A stretch of 64,000 nucleotides of DNA, taken from the NCBI RefSeq assembly GCF_013155385.1, contig NZ_JABJUQ010000007.1, positions 1,966,001-2,030,000 of the forward strand. Reading direction: 5' to 3'. The first letter of the stretch is position 1. The number at the start of each line of letters is the position of its first letter. Positions 26,993 to 36,519 of the stretch are shown here, one piece after another. Made by a program: the position numbers and the translations under genes. The DNA is from Bacillus sp. WMMC1349 (GTDB taxonomy: Bacteria > Bacillota > Bacilli > Bacillales > Bacillaceae). Under the pieces are notes generated by a model, which saw nothing but the letters and a program-made list of their open reading frames with translations, was not told where the DNA came from and did no database searches.

Positions 26993-28684
26993 TTATTTAG
27001 CAAGTATTTGTTTTTTCTTCAGCAGTCTTAAAAATTCTTCATCCAGTTCAGCATATTTTTGATCTTGAGGGGATAGTTGTGCTAACTCCCCGAGAATGAT
27101 AGCGATTCGATTTTCGATTCGGAGAAGTTCCTCCTCAACCTCTTTTATCGGTTGCTTTTGTCTTTGCTGACTTGCTTTTATTCCTGTTTCAATCCGTTTT
27201 ATACATCCCTCTTCAAATATAAGAAGTTTGTCACACAATTTTTCTATAAAGTAGACATCATGTGAAACAATGATGATCGACCCGGCGAATTTTAATAACG
27301 TGTCTTCAAGTTGCTCTCTGCTAGGCAAATCCAGATGGTTTGTTGGTTCATCTAAAATCAGAACATGATAATCCTTTAACATCATAGCTGCCAGTTTGAT
27401 TTTTGTCCGTTCGCCCAAGCTAAACGCTTCAATTTTTTGATGAAATCGTTCTTTTTTAATCCCCATATTCGCCAAAATGGTTCGCGCTTTTTTTATTTCT
27501 TGCTCATCAGATAATTGCAGTACTTCTCTCACCGTTTGCTCTTCCTTTAGATCAGAGACGTCTTGACTTAAATACGCAACTTTTACAGACGGGCTTTTCC
27601 ACAGTGTTCCAGCTGTAGCTTGTTCCGTTCCTAACATCATCCGGAGCAAAGTCGTTTTTCCACAACCATTATGTCCAATTAAGCCAATCCGCTCACCATG
27701 CTGAATATAAAAGTTGCTATTTGAAAACAACATTCGTCCATTAAATGCTTTTGTAACATTTTTAGCCGTAAATATCCGTTTACCTCTTTTTTCGCCAGAT
27801 ACAAACTGAAAATTGATTGCTTCTTCCTGTGGTTTTTCTAGTTTGTGTTTTTCAAGTTCTTTTTTTAACCGTTTTATTTTCGATTTGGCTTGATGATCTA
27901 ATTTTTTAGCTTTTACCCGGTAATATTCTTTAAACCCATCCTTTTTAGTTGATTCCCGGTGGGCCTTTTCAGACCAATTTTGAAACTTTGTAATTTGCGA
28001 TTCGATTTTTTCTGTTTGTTTTTGCTGAACTTCATATTGATGTAGATAAGCTTCAGAAAGCCGTTTTTTCTCTTTGTTGTATGCAGAGTAATTTCCTTGA
28101 TAAACATCCAACTCCCCATTTTCAAGTTCGAAAATAGTTGAAACTGATTGATCTAAAAAATACCGGTCATGGGAAATGATCAATACAGCTCCTTTAAATG
28201 TTTTCAGTTCTTCAATTAGCCAATTGATCCCTTTTAAATCAAGATGATTTGTCGGTTCATCGAGGATCAGAAGATCAGGAGCTGTAGTCCAAACAGAAGC
28301 GAGAGCTAGCTTTAATTTTTCCCCGCCGCTCAAATGATGAATTTTCTCGTTATGCCAATTCTGAATATTTGTAAGACCTAACTGACTTGTCAACTGAAAT
28401 AAACTTCCATTGCCATCTTCAGTTAAAATGTGATGGAAATCTTTGATTGAATAATCTATTGATTGCTCCAAATAACCAATTTTAAGGTTGCTTTCTGTTT
28501 GGATAGAGCCGTCATCAGCTCCTGCATGACCTGACAATATCTTTGCGATTGTTGTTTTCCCTGTTCCGTTTGATCCGACTAAACCAATTCGTTCTCCCTG
28601 TTTGATTTGGAAATGAATATTTTTTAGAATATGTTGATCTCCAAAACTTTTGTGTAAACCGCTTACTTTGATTATAACTGTCAT
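26993..28684 (-). CDS. ABC-F ribosome-protection ATPase (VmlR/ExpZ-like)
   Basis: About 563 residues with two ATPase domains and no membrane segments. Walker A GSNGTGKTT and GHNGCGKTT; signatures LSGGE and SLGER; two ILDEPTNHLD Walker B motifs. The inter-domain linker contains NWSEKAHRESTKKDGFKEY, almost the same as in B. subtilis VmlR, whose linker reaches the peptidyl-transferase centre and dislodges antibiotics (lincosamides, streptogramin A, pleuromutilins). ATG at 28684 is favoured over 28687 by spacing to AGAGGTGAG. The leader upstream contains an attenuator. Confidence 0.9.
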   Translation of the reverse strand: MTVIIKVSGLHKSFGDQHILKNIHFQIKQGERIGLVGSNGTGKTTIAKILSGHAGADDGSIQTESNLKIGYLEQSIDYSIKDFHHILTEDGNGSLFQLTSQLGLTNIQNWHNEKIHHLSGGEKLKLALASVWTTAPDLLILDEPTNHLDLKGINWLIEELKTFKGAVLIISHDRYFLDQSVSTIFELENGELDVYQGNYSAYNKEKKRLSEAYLHQYEVQQKQTEKIESQITKFQNWSEKAHRESTKKDGFKEYYRVKAKKLDHQAKSKIKRLKKELEKHKLEKPQEEAINFQFVSGEKRGKRIFTAKNVTKAFNGRMLFSNSNFYIQHGERIGLIGHNGCGKTTLLRMMLGTEQATAGTLWKSPSVKVAYLSQDVSDLKEEQTVREVLQLSDEQEIKKARTILANMGIKKERFHQKIEAFSLGERTKIKLAAMMLKDYHVLILDEPTNHLDLPSREQLEDTLLKFAGSIIIVSHDVYFIEKLCDKLLIFEEGCIKRIETGIKASQQRQKQPIKEVEEELLRIENRIAIILGELAQLSPQDQKYAELDEEFLRLLKKKQILAK

Positions 28685-28722
28685 CATCTCACCTCTTATA
28701 TATTAAATGACAAAACAAAAAA

Positions 28723-28748
28723 CCTCTTCACGAAAAACTTGGAAGAGG
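28723..28748 (-). terminator. Attenuator terminator in the ABC-F leader
   Basis: On the minus strand CCTCTTC and GAAGAGG form a stem followed by GGTTTTTTGTTTT, about 25-35 bases before the ribosome binding site of the ABC-F gene. Its 5' arm and loop overlap the sequence that can pair with 28842-28850, so the two structures exclude each other. Confidence 0.75.
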
Positions 28749-28850
28749 AAAATAAGCCAATTTTATACATGATGACAGAATGAATGACCTTACGTTAAGG
28801 CAGACGCAAAAAAGGCATAAAAGGGCAGATTCATCCTATTCTCCAAGTTT
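28735..28850 (-). promoter_or_regulatory. Anti-terminator pairing in the ABC-F leader
   Basis: AAACTTGGA at 28850-28842 is perfectly complementary to TCCAAGTTT at 28743-28735 on the transcript. Forming this helix would disrupt the attenuator terminator at 28723-28748. The upstream arm overlaps the ribosome binding site of the leader peptide, so ribosome occupancy can decide between the two folds. Such attenuation is established for vmlR and other antibiotic-resistance ATPases; here it is read from sequence. Confidence 0.65.
28790..28834 (-). CDS. Leader peptide of the ABC-F gene
   Basis: 14 codons, MNLPFYAFFASALT, with GGAG six bases upstream. It lies between the two arms of the anti-terminator helix and ends 42 bases before the terminator stem. 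A drug-stalled ribosome here would be expected to alter the leader fold and allow read-through into the ABC-F gene. Confidence 0.65.
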   Translation of the reverse strand: MNLPFYAFFASALT

Positions 28851-28964
28851 CCGTTTTTTAAATTAAAACGCTGGAAAATAAGATAAATGATGCATGTCCC
28901 CTATACCTTTTCCTTTCATGTAGTTATACAACAGTATACGAATAGAGGAAGTCTTTGTCAATTA

Positions 28965-30155
28965 TTATTTAACATGTGGTTTGCCAATCATACCGACTCT
29001 GTGAATTTCTATGTTTGTTTGAATATTGATAGGCATAGCTGTAAATTTCTCGTTCCAGTTTTTTTTGACTTTCTTCCAGTAATTTGGATGTGAACGATGA
29101 AGTGCTTCACCAAATCCGTAAATATCTGATTTATATTCCGTCTGAGTTTTTTTAATGACCTTGGCAATCTGCTTTTTCAGTCGCTTGCTTGCCCTCTTTT
29201 CTAAATAATCGAGCGTTTTTGAATTTGTTAAATCAAGGTTGCACTGAACTTCGCCAACATTGGCTTCCACATTGATTTGAACGTTTCCTTTTAATGAGCC
29301 ATTTTTAAGTTTCGTCGATACATTAGCTTTCGTATGAATCACCTCAATTGCTGCTTTCCCCCTTCCCCCTGAACAAAATACTTCTTGAATTGTACTTTTA
29401 ACATCACCTAATACATAGTTAGCTGCTTTACTGTCTTTTTCATTCATCCAACCGGTCAGTTTATTATCTTTAAAAATTGCCATACCATCATATTTTAGTT
29501 TGACATCCGGGTCACTTTGTTGTATGTTTTCTGTTCTTTCTCCTTTTTTAGTGCTCCCGATCACGCGCAATCCAGTAACATGAGGGTTAATTCCTTCATT
29601 TACAGTATCTGAGATGAGTTTATCCAGTTTTAATGTGATGGCAGGCGCCCAGACCTTTTCAGATGTTTCAAGGGCTGAAAACAGTTTATTTGCTGGTATT
29701 TCTTCTAATGCTGTCAAAACTCTTAATGCGTCCTCTGCCTTCGTTTTTTTGGCGATGACAATGAAGAAGTCAGGTCTAAATTCATGGTTTCTCGATACAA
29801 AATCAAGGATATCCCCAATTCCATCTTTCGCCAAGTCCTCGCCAATAACAAGAATTCGTAAATGGGAAAAATATAATCGTCTGGCTGCCGACTTTGCCAT
29901 TCTTCTGATCGCTTCAAAAATGGTGTCTCCTTTTTCCCGATACGTAATTACCGGTGCTTCCTGTCCTTTGCCCTGCTTAGCCGCAACCTGTCCAGGATTA
30001 ATGACCTGTGTTGTAACAACTTGCTTTCCGTTTTTTTTATCGATCGACATCCCACCGACAATTCCCAGTTCATTTAATTCTAATCTATTCCAGCATCCTG
30101 TTAAAAGCTGAACAGAAAGCAAGAGAATGAACAATAATATGCTGTTTTTTTTCAA
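28965..30155 (-). CDS. Spore germination receptor C subunit, Ger(x)C lipoprotein (second cluster)
   Basis: About 396 residues. The TTG at 30155 follows AAAGGAGC at good spacing and gives a compact lipoprotein signal ending in LTGC; an in-frame ATG at 30182 overlaps the end of the A-subunit gene and is the alternative. WNRLELNELGIV after the Cys is the Ger(x)C hallmark. It pairs with the A subunit immediately upstream; the matching B subunit is divergent at 31897. Confidence 0.9.
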   Translation of the reverse strand: MKKNSILLFILLLSVQLLTGCWNRLELNELGIVGGMSIDKKNGKQVVTTQVINPGQVAAKQGKGQEAPVITYREKGDTIFEAIRRMAKSAARRLYFSHLRILVIGEDLAKDGIGDILDFVSRNHEFRPDFFIVIAKKTKAEDALRVLTALEEIPANKLFSALETSEKVWAPAITLKLDKLISDTVNEGINPHVTGLRVIGSTKKGERTENIQQSDPDVKLKYDGMAIFKDNKLTGWMNEKDSKAANYVLGDVKSTIQEVFCSGGRGKAAIEVIHTKANVSTKLKNGSLKGNVQINVEANVGEVQCNLDLTNSKTLDYLEKRASKRLKKQIAKVIKKTQTEYKSDIYGFGEALHRSHPNYWKKVKKNWNEKFTAMPINIQTNIEIHRVGMIGKPHVK

Positions 30156-30178
30156 CTCTGTTGCTCCTTTCTCTGCTT

Positions 30179-31756
30179 TCATTCTTTCTGTTTTTCTGAA
30201 CTCGGCTTTGGTGAAGGTGTTTCTTCACGTCTGACATCTTTTTGGCTGATTAAACGCGGACGGGAAAATAAGAACCAGCGTGGCAGTCGAAAAATCGCAT
30301 CTTTTTGATCAACAAGAATAAATGGAGCAAATGGAGCCATATAAGGCAGACCGAATGAGCGCAAACTGCATAAATGAATGGCAAGAGCAATTAAACCGGT
30401 AATCATTCCAAACAAACCAAATGAAGCGGCCAGTCCCATAAAAATAAAACGCAAAATTCTCACGGAAATAGATAGATTAAAGGAACTGACAATAAAACTA
30501 GATATCGCTGTAACCGCGACAACAATGACCATGGCAGCAGAAACAATTCCAGCATCAACCGCCGCGGTTCCGATCACTAGTGTCCCAACAATCGAAACAG
30601 CTTGTCCAATTGTTTTTGGCATACGAACACCAGCTTCTCTGAGAATTTCAAAGGTGATTTCCATTAAAAATGCTTCAATAAAAGCAGGAAAAGGAACCCC
30701 TTCACGCTGTGCCGCCAAGTTAACAAGCAATGGTGTTGGCAGCATTTCCTGATGAAAAGTCGTGATCGCTATGTATAAAGACGGTCCAAAAAGTGCTATG
30801 AAAAATCCGATATAACGCAGAATTCTCAGAAGTGTCGTAATATCTGCCCGTTGATAATAGTCATCAGCTGTATGAAAAAACTGAACGAACAATGCCGGGA
30901 CTATTAACGCATGTGGACTTCCATCAACAAAAATCGCGATCCGTCCCTCAAGCATTTCACCTGCTGCAACATCAGGGCGTTCTGTGTGAAAGATCGTTGG
31001 AAACAGTGTAAACGTTTCATCTTGAATAAGCTCTTCAATATAGCCCGTTTCCAAAATACTATCGATTTTAATTTGATCTAGACGTCTTCGGACTTCCTCG
31101 ACAATTTTGTCATTGGCGAGGTCCTTTATATATGCAATTGAAACTTTTGTTTTTGTTACGGTACCAATTTTCCTTGTTTCAAACCAGAGGTTTTGATCAC
31201 TAATAATTCGTCTAAGCAGTGCCGTGTTGGTCCGTAAACTTTCGGCAAACGCTTGTTTTGGACCACGAACAGTGTTTTCAACTGATGCATCTTGAACACC
31301 GCGGTCTTTTCCGCCTTTCATATTAATGGCAAATGCACGCCGATAACCATCTAGTAATAATATGACATGACCTGTTAAAAGTGAGTCAAATAGCGTATTA
31401 TAATCGGTTAGATTTCTTAAATCACTGACTGTTAAAACAGACTCTTCGATCAGATTAAATGGATTGTCTTCCAAAGAAATGTCCGTTCCACGTAAATTGA
31501 GCATTAACGATTCCAAGATAAAGTTTTGGATAGAAGGTCCATCCGTTATGCCACTTGAATAAATGATCGCTGCCTTTAAACTTCCAGCCTTTCCGATTCG
31601 GAATTCCCTAGTGACAATATCATCGCTTCTGCCAAGTGCATCTTCAATTTTTCTAATATTATCTTTAAGAGATTCTTCAAGCCCGCCTGCTTGATTTGCA
31701 GTTTGCTGTTTCACATTTTCTAAATATTGATTGTATCGTTTTTTGAAAAATTTCAT
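30179..31756 (-). CDS. Spore germination receptor A subunit (second cluster)
   Basis: About 525 residues; ATG at 31756 preferred over 31759 by spacing to AGGAG. Soluble N-terminal domain to about residue 290, then about five membrane helices. Motifs VRGPKQAFAESLRTNTALLR, MLEGRIAIFVDGSPHALIVP and REGVPFPAFIEAFLMEI are diagnostic. The C-terminal tail (KPSSEKQKE) is charged. The stop overlaps the region of the C-subunit start, indicating coupling. Confidence 0.93.
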   Translation of the reverse strand: MKFFKKRYNQYLENVKQQTANQAGGLEESLKDNIRKIEDALGRSDDIVTREFRIGKAGSLKAAIIYSSGITDGPSIQNFILESLMLNLRGTDISLEDNPFNLIEESVLTVSDLRNLTDYNTLFDSLLTGHVILLLDGYRRAFAINMKGGKDRGVQDASVENTVRGPKQAFAESLRTNTALLRRIISDQNLWFETRKIGTVTKTKVSIAYIKDLANDKIVEEVRRRLDQIKIDSILETGYIEELIQDETFTLFPTIFHTERPDVAAGEMLEGRIAIFVDGSPHALIVPALFVQFFHTADDYYQRADITTLLRILRYIGFFIALFGPSLYIAITTFHQEMLPTPLLVNLAAQREGVPFPAFIEAFLMEITFEILREAGVRMPKTIGQAVSIVGTLVIGTAAVDAGIVSAAMVIVVAVTAISSFIVSSFNLSISVRILRFIFMGLAASFGLFGMITGLIALAIHLCSLRSFGLPYMAPFAPFILVDQKDAIFRLPRWFLFSRPRLISQKDVRREETPSPKPSSEKQKE

Positions 31757-31896
31757 CATTTCTCCTGCCGTTTTATCATTTTATGATTAATATTCCATCA
31801 TTTATAAAGATCATACCCTTTCATCAAACTGTTTATAAACAATCATTTTTGTTAATGACTGAAGATATATAGGTGTGTGCTGGAGGTTGAAGCAAC

Positions 31897-32985
31897 ATGG
31901 AGAAAGCGAAGATTAGCCCCTACCAATTATTTACTTTAATTATCTTATTTGAGTTAGGAACAGCATTAATTGTTCCTTTAGGAGTAGAAGCCAAACAAGA
32001 TGCTTGGCTTGCAGAATTGCTAGGTTTAGCAGGCGGTATCGTGTTATTGCTCCATTATTTTTACCTCTATCATCAATATCCGGATTTACTGCCAACTCAA
32101 TATATCCGAAAAATTTTTGGACAGTATCTCGGTTATCTGGTTAGTCTTTTATACATCGTTTTTTTTATTTATGGTGCATCAAGGGATTTACGTGACGCTT
32201 CTGAGCTGTTGTTACTGCAATATGATCGAACACCCATGTTTGCTGTTAGTGCAATTATAATGCTTCTTGTTAGCTATGCTTTATATCACGGAATAGAAGT
32301 TTTAGCAAGGACTGGGGAATTAATCATTGTGTTAGTCTTTTTTATGATTACCTTGACCTTTATCTCAATCATTGGTTCAGATGTGATTCATCCAGAAAAT
32401 CTGCTACCAGTTTTAGAAAATGGTTGGAAACCAGTCTTGAACACTGTGTTTCCCTATCGTATTTTTTTTCCACATGGCGAATTAATTTGTTTTATTGCCG
32501 TTTTTCCGTTTTTAAATACCCCTAAAACAGGCATGAAATATGGACTCATTGCGACGATTTTAAGCGGCTTGATTTTAACAGTGACAATTACTTTCGAATT
32601 GACAACATTAGGGGTAGCAAATTTATCTACTGCCACATTTCCATTTCTCCAGTTTGTCGAAAAAATTAATATAGCTGGATTTATTCAAGGTTTACAAGGA
32701 TTTGCTGTGATCTTACTTGTTATTGGGGCCTTTTTCAAAGTTGCTGTGTTTGCCTTTGCAGCCGTTAAGTGTGCAGGAGATTTGTTTCATATTAAAAATT
32801 CAAGAAAATTAGTGACTCCCATTAGCCTGATCATCTTAGCTCTTTCATTTGCGATCGCGGAAAATTTTATTGCCCATATGGAACAAGGAAAACTCGCACT
32901 TCGTACGGTCTTTCCCCTGTTCGGATTGATCATTCCACTGTTATTAATTGTTGTTGATTTTATTCGGAAACGGCTAAGACAATAA
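31897..32985 (+). CDS. Spore germination receptor B subunit, divergent from its A and C partners
   Basis: 362 residues with about ten membrane helices and an APC-type fold. It has a conserved ENLLPVLENGWKPVL segment near residues 168-183 (compare LDNLRPVLGKG in other B subunits). CTGGAGG precedes the ATG. It faces away from the gerA-gerC pair across a 140-base gap, so the three parts of this receptor are made from two divergent transcripts. I see no convincing sigma-G promoter by eye. Confidence 0.9.
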   Translation: MEKAKISPYQLFTLIILFELGTALIVPLGVEAKQDAWLAELLGLAGGIVLLLHYFYLYHQYPDLLPTQYIRKIFGQYLGYLVSLLYIVFFIYGASRDLRDASELLLLQYDRTPMFAVSAIIMLLVSYALYHGIEVLARTGELIIVLVFFMITLTFISIIGSDVIHPENLLPVLENGWKPVLNTVFPYRIFFPHGELICFIAVFPFLNTPKTGMKYGLIATILSGLILTVTITFELTTLGVANLSTATFPFLQFVEKINIAGFIQGLQGFAVILLVIGAFFKVAVFAFAAVKCAGDLFHIKNSRKLVTPISLIILALSFAIAENFIAHMEQGKLALRTVFPLFGLIIPLLLIVVDFIRKRLRQ

Positions 32986-33081
32986 AGAAATACCTACTAA
33001 ATTATTTTGTAAATTAAAACTTATAAAATCATGATCTTCGTCCGATATAAATTCCATAGTTTAAAAAAAGGAGTCATGATT

Positions 33082-35067
33082 ATGAAAAAAGTATTGGACC
33101 GGATAATTCGTCCGTCAATTTCTAGAAAACTCATGTTTTCATTTTTCTTTATTTTAACAGTTCCTATTTTAGTACTTGCTTTTAGCTCATATCATACAGC
33201 AAGCCAATCGCTTGAAGAAGAAATTATGAGAAGTGCAAGAAACAGTGTTGATCAATTAAATCAACTAATTGACCAAAACCTTGAGAAAAAGGCTGACACT
33301 ATTACATATTTCAGTAATGTAATAGATAAAAATACCTATAAAGAAAAAGGACAAAAAACTTTGCGAGCAAAGTTTGAGCAATACAAAGCGCAAAATAAAG
33401 ATGTTGAAGGTATTTTTACAGGGTCAAAAGATAGCGTATATGTTAACCAGCCTTATCAAAAAATGCCGAGCGACTATGATCCGCAAAAAAGAGTCTGGTA
33501 TCAACAAGCTGTTGAGAAAAAAGGCGAAGTCATTGTGACAGAGCCTTATGAGTCTGCATCAAATGGTCATATGGTGATTACAATTGCCAAAGCAAATGAA
33601 GACGGATCAGGTGTTGTTGGTCTTGATGTTAATATTGATCAATTGATTGAAGCATCAAATAAAGTCAAAATTGGTGAAGAAGGATTTGCTTTTATCTCAA
33701 GTGCCAATACAAAATATGTTGCTCACCCATCAATTAAAGCCGGAACTCAAGGAAAAGGCGACTGGGTCACACAAATGTACAGTAAAGATAATGGTGCATT
33801 TGACTATATTTTTGAGGGCAGAGAAAAGCGAATGGAGTTTGCCACAAACAAATTGACCGGCTGGAAAATCGGTGGAACGATGTTCACCGAGGAAATTTCA
33901 AACGCTGCAAAACCTGCGCTCCATATGGCAATCTATATATTAATCGGTGCCATTATACTAGGCAGTATTTTAATTTTCTTTATCATTAGAGGGATTAGCA
34001 AACCTATGAATCAGCTAGTATCCTCAGCAAAACAGATTAGCAATGGTGATCTCACCCAAAAAATCGAGGTCCGTTCCAAAGATGAAATCGGTCAGCTTGC
34101 CACAAGTTTTAACGAAATGGCTGAATCGTTGCGTGTATTAATCGGTACAATTCAAGAGTCTGTGGTCAATGTGGCGTCATCTTCTGAACAGTTGACAGCA
34201 AGCGCAGATCAAACAAGCAAGGCAACAGAACATATTTCATTAGCAATTGAAAAATTCTCAGATGGAGCAGAAAGCCAAAGTGAAAAAGTTGAAACAAGCT
34301 CACATCAACTCAATCAAATGAATGGCATGTTACGGGAAATGAGTGATGTCTCAGAATCGATCACAGAATCATCTGTTCAATCAACAAAGATTGCTGAAAG
34401 CGGTGGAGAGCTTGTCCAAAAAACCGTTGGGCAAATGAATTCGATTGATCAATCAGTCAAACAAGCCGAAGGTGTTGTGATTGGGCTTGAATCAAAATCA
34501 AAAGACATCACAGCTATTTTGCGTGTTATTAATGGAATTGCTGATCAAACGAATTTGCTGGCATTAAATGCTGCAATTGAGGCAGCACGTGCCGGAGAAT
34601 CAGGTAGAGGTTTTTCAGTTGTTGCTGAAGAGGTACGGAAATTAGCTGCTCAATCAGCAGATTCCGCCAAAGAAATCGAAACCTTGATTCAAGACATTGT
34701 CAAAGAAATTGAACACTCTCTCAATATGTTCAAATCAGTCAATCAAGAAGTGCAGTCAGGACTGAAGATCACAGAAGAAACCGAAGCAAGCTTTAAACAC
34801 ATTTATGAGACGACAAATGAAATTGCGGGTAAACTGCAAACGATGAATGCCGCTGTTGAACAATTATCTGGCGGATCTCAAGAAATATCAGAAGCGATTG
34901 AAGAGATTTCAGATGTCTCCAAAGAAAGCACTGCAAGCATTCAGGACATTGCGGCTTCAGCAGAAGAACAACTGGCTTCCATGGAAGAAATCAGCTCATC
35001 TTCTGCAACACTTGAACAAATGGCAGAAGAACTACGCGATTTAACGAAAAAATTTAAAATTGAATAA
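33082..35067 (+). CDS. Methyl-accepting chemotaxis protein with dCache sensor
   Basis: 661 residues; ATG at 33082 is eight bases after AAAAAGGAG. TM1 about 15-37, extracellular dCache domain about 38-285 ([20 protein letters not shown] and [12 protein letters not shown] are typical ligand-pocket segments), TM2 about 287-309, HAMP about 310-362. The methyl-accepting signalling coil carries the hairpin tip with [19 protein letters not shown] near residue 485. It resembles the McpA/TlpA family of B. subtilis. Monocistronic, with its own terminator. Confidence 0.93.
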   Translation: MKKVLDRIIRPSISRKLMFSFFFILTVPILVLAFSSYHTASQSLEEEIMRSARNSVDQLNQLIDQNLEKKADTITYFSNVIDKNTYKEKGQKTLRAKFEQYKAQNKDVEGIFTGSKDSVYVNQPYQKMPSDYDPQKRVWYQQAVEKKGEVIVTEPYESASNGHMVITIAKANEDGSGVVGLDVNIDQLIEASNKVKIGEEGFAFISSANTKYVAHPSIKAGTQGKGDWVTQMYSKDNGAFDYIFEGREKRMEFATNKLTGWKIGGTMFTEEISNAAKPALHMAIYILIGAIILGSILIFFIIRGISKPMNQLVSSAKQISNGDLTQKIEVRSKDEIGQLATSFNEMAESLRVLIGTIQESVVNVASSSEQLTASADQTSKATEHISLAIEKFSDGAESQSEKVETSSHQLNQMNGMLREMSDVSESITESSVQSTKIAESGGELVQKTVGQMNSIDQSVKQAEGVVIGLESKSKDITAILRVINGIADQTNLLALNAAIEAARAGESGRGFSVVAEEVRKLAAQSADSAKEIETLIQDIVKEIEHSLNMFKSVNQEVQSGLKITEETEASFKHIYETTNEIAGKLQTMNAAVEQLSGGSQEISEAIEEISDVSKESTASIQDIAASAEEQLASMEEISSSSATLEQMAEELRDLTKKFKIE

Positions 35068-35072
35068 CACAG

Positions 35073-35114
35073 AGAGGCTCTTTGATCATCGTGATCAGGG
35101 AGCCTCTTTTTCAC
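35073..35114 (+). terminator. Terminator of the chemotaxis receptor gene
   Basis: AGAGGCTC...GAGCCTCT, with an inner TGATCAtcgTGATCA arm, followed by TTTTTC. Confidence 0.88.
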
Positions 35115-35123
35115 AATGTTTGG

Positions 35124-35192
35124 TTTATCATTTTCCGACAGAAGACTCCCACTTCAATCAGAACGCAAGGTCGATAAGTGGGGGTAGTTCAA
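35124..35192 (+). repeat. 69-bp hairpin repeat resembling an IS605/IS1341 (TnpB) right end, copy 1
   Basis: Begins TTTATCATTTTCCGACAGAAG, then CCCACTT...AAGTGGG forms a stem, ending GGGGTAGTTCAA. A second copy, inverted, lies at 42427-42495 with only a few differences. The CCCACTT/AAGTGGGGGTAGTTCA ending is like the 3' end of TnpB-associated right-end/omega-RNA scaffolds from memory. No tnpB or tnpA gene is present in the window. Confidence 0.6.
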
Positions 35193-35267
35193 CATTCCAT
35201 TATCTATGACGTGCATAAATAATGAATTTCCTTTTTATTCAGTTTTCTCAAGTTATAAAATGCACAG

Positions 35268-35366
35268 AAACTGTCTAAAAAGTCCTTTATCAACTGAATC
35301 AGACCCCACAGGAGTAAGCAACAAGCTCCGGGGAGGCTCGCGGAAAGCGAGCAAATCTCCAGAGTT
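35268..35366 (-). repeat. Dispersed inverted-end repeat element, copy 2 (partial)
   Basis: Begins AACTGTCTAAAAAGTCCTTT (one terminal repeat) and contains the core GAGGCTCGCGGAAAGCGAGC. The second terminal repeat is lost or diverged near the SDR stop codon at 35369. Confidence 0.7.
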
Positions 35367-35368
35367 TT

Positions 35369-36211
35369 CTATTGACAATTTGTTATATTTAGTGGAATAG
35401 GTTGTTTCCCATCGATATCTTTATACCCGTAATCTAATGCAATTTGGGCCGCTATTTGTTTTGTTCCACTCTTTTTCAAAACATTTAAATCCGTTGCTAA
35501 AGCGGAAATTGCTAATCCGACAAATTCTGTTGATTCAGAATGAGATAGGTCAAAAAAGTCTGCTGCTTTGATGACTGACTCAGTTCTTACTAGTCCTGGA
35601 TAAATCGTCACAACACTAATATGATGTTCTTTAAGTTCATGTGCCATTGTCTCAGTCATTTTATTGGTTGCGGTTTTTGCCATACCATATGCAACACCCA
35701 TATCGTTTCTTTCTGCTGACCAATAAGATAGATTAATGATAAGTCCATTCTTTTGTTTTATCATCGTTGGTACGGTATAGACAGTTGTTACGTAGTGTGC
35801 CCTCACACCTGATTCATACATACTATCAAAGCGACTAATTGGAACTGTCCAGAATCCGTTTTCATTCCGAAATTCAGTTCCATCATTAAAATATTCATAT
35901 CCGCCCCAAACATTATTAACCAATATATCTATTTTCCCTTGCTCTGAAATAATCCTATCCACGACCATCTTCGTTTGCATATCATCTTTGTGATCACATT
36001 TAATACCATATCCAGTGCCACCTGCCCGGTCAATTTCCTGTTTTGTCATTTCCAGAGAACCTCCAAGATTTACTGCACCTTGGAACTCCTTTTCCGTTCT
36101 TCCAGTAAAATATACAATCGCTCCATTCTTTGCAAGTGTTATAGCAGTTCCCTTCCCTATTCCTCTAGTAGCACCTGTTACTAGTACAACTTTCCCACTT
36201 AAATTAAACAC
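35369..36211 (-). CDS. SDR-family NAD(P)-dependent oxidoreductase
   Basis: 280 residues if the GTG at 36211 is used, placed nine bases after AAAAGGAG; an ATG at 36232 would precede that site. Rossmann motif VTGATRGIGKG near residues 11-21, NNVWGG in place of the usual NNAG, and a catalytic Ser...YGMAK. The insert FRNENGFWTVPISRFD resembles DHRS1-like members. Substrate unknown. The 3' end abuts repeat copy 2. Confidence 0.88.
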   Translation of the reverse strand: MFNLSGKVVLVTGATRGIGKGTAITLAKNGAIVYFTGRTEKEFQGAVNLGGSLEMTKQEIDRAGGTGYGIKCDHKDDMQTKMVVDRIISEQGKIDILVNNVWGGYEYFNDGTEFRNENGFWTVPISRFDSMYESGVRAHYVTTVYTVPTMIKQKNGLIINLSYWSAERNDMGVAYGMAKTATNKMTETMAHELKEHHISVVTIYPGLVRTESVIKAADFFDLSHSESTEFVGLAISALATDLNVLKKSGTKQIAAQIALDYGYKDIDGKQPIPLNITNCQ

Positions 36212-36519
36212 TGCATTTTCTCCTTTTATCATGATTTGTCACAACGATTTCTATCTTTTTTCTCTATTATAAAATTCTTTTGAGATAACCCTTCCCTTAA
36301 CAACATAAACCGATTGTATAATTCTTGATCTTCATAAATCCAGTACTTTCCTAAATGTTATAGCCAGTTATCGGAAAGTTCTTTCACAATCTTAGCCGAA
36401 TCACATTAATAAAGAGTTTCGGATAAATCCCCTTTTCTACAATAATAAGGACAACCAACTTGACGAGATTCCTCTCTAATTCATAGATTATCAGAAAGAA
36501 TAATAAAGAGGTGGATATA

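Noticed and set aside
29614..30111. 165-codon plus-strand frame opposite gerC
   Set aside because: Antisense of a well-supported Ger(x)C gene; no start signal.
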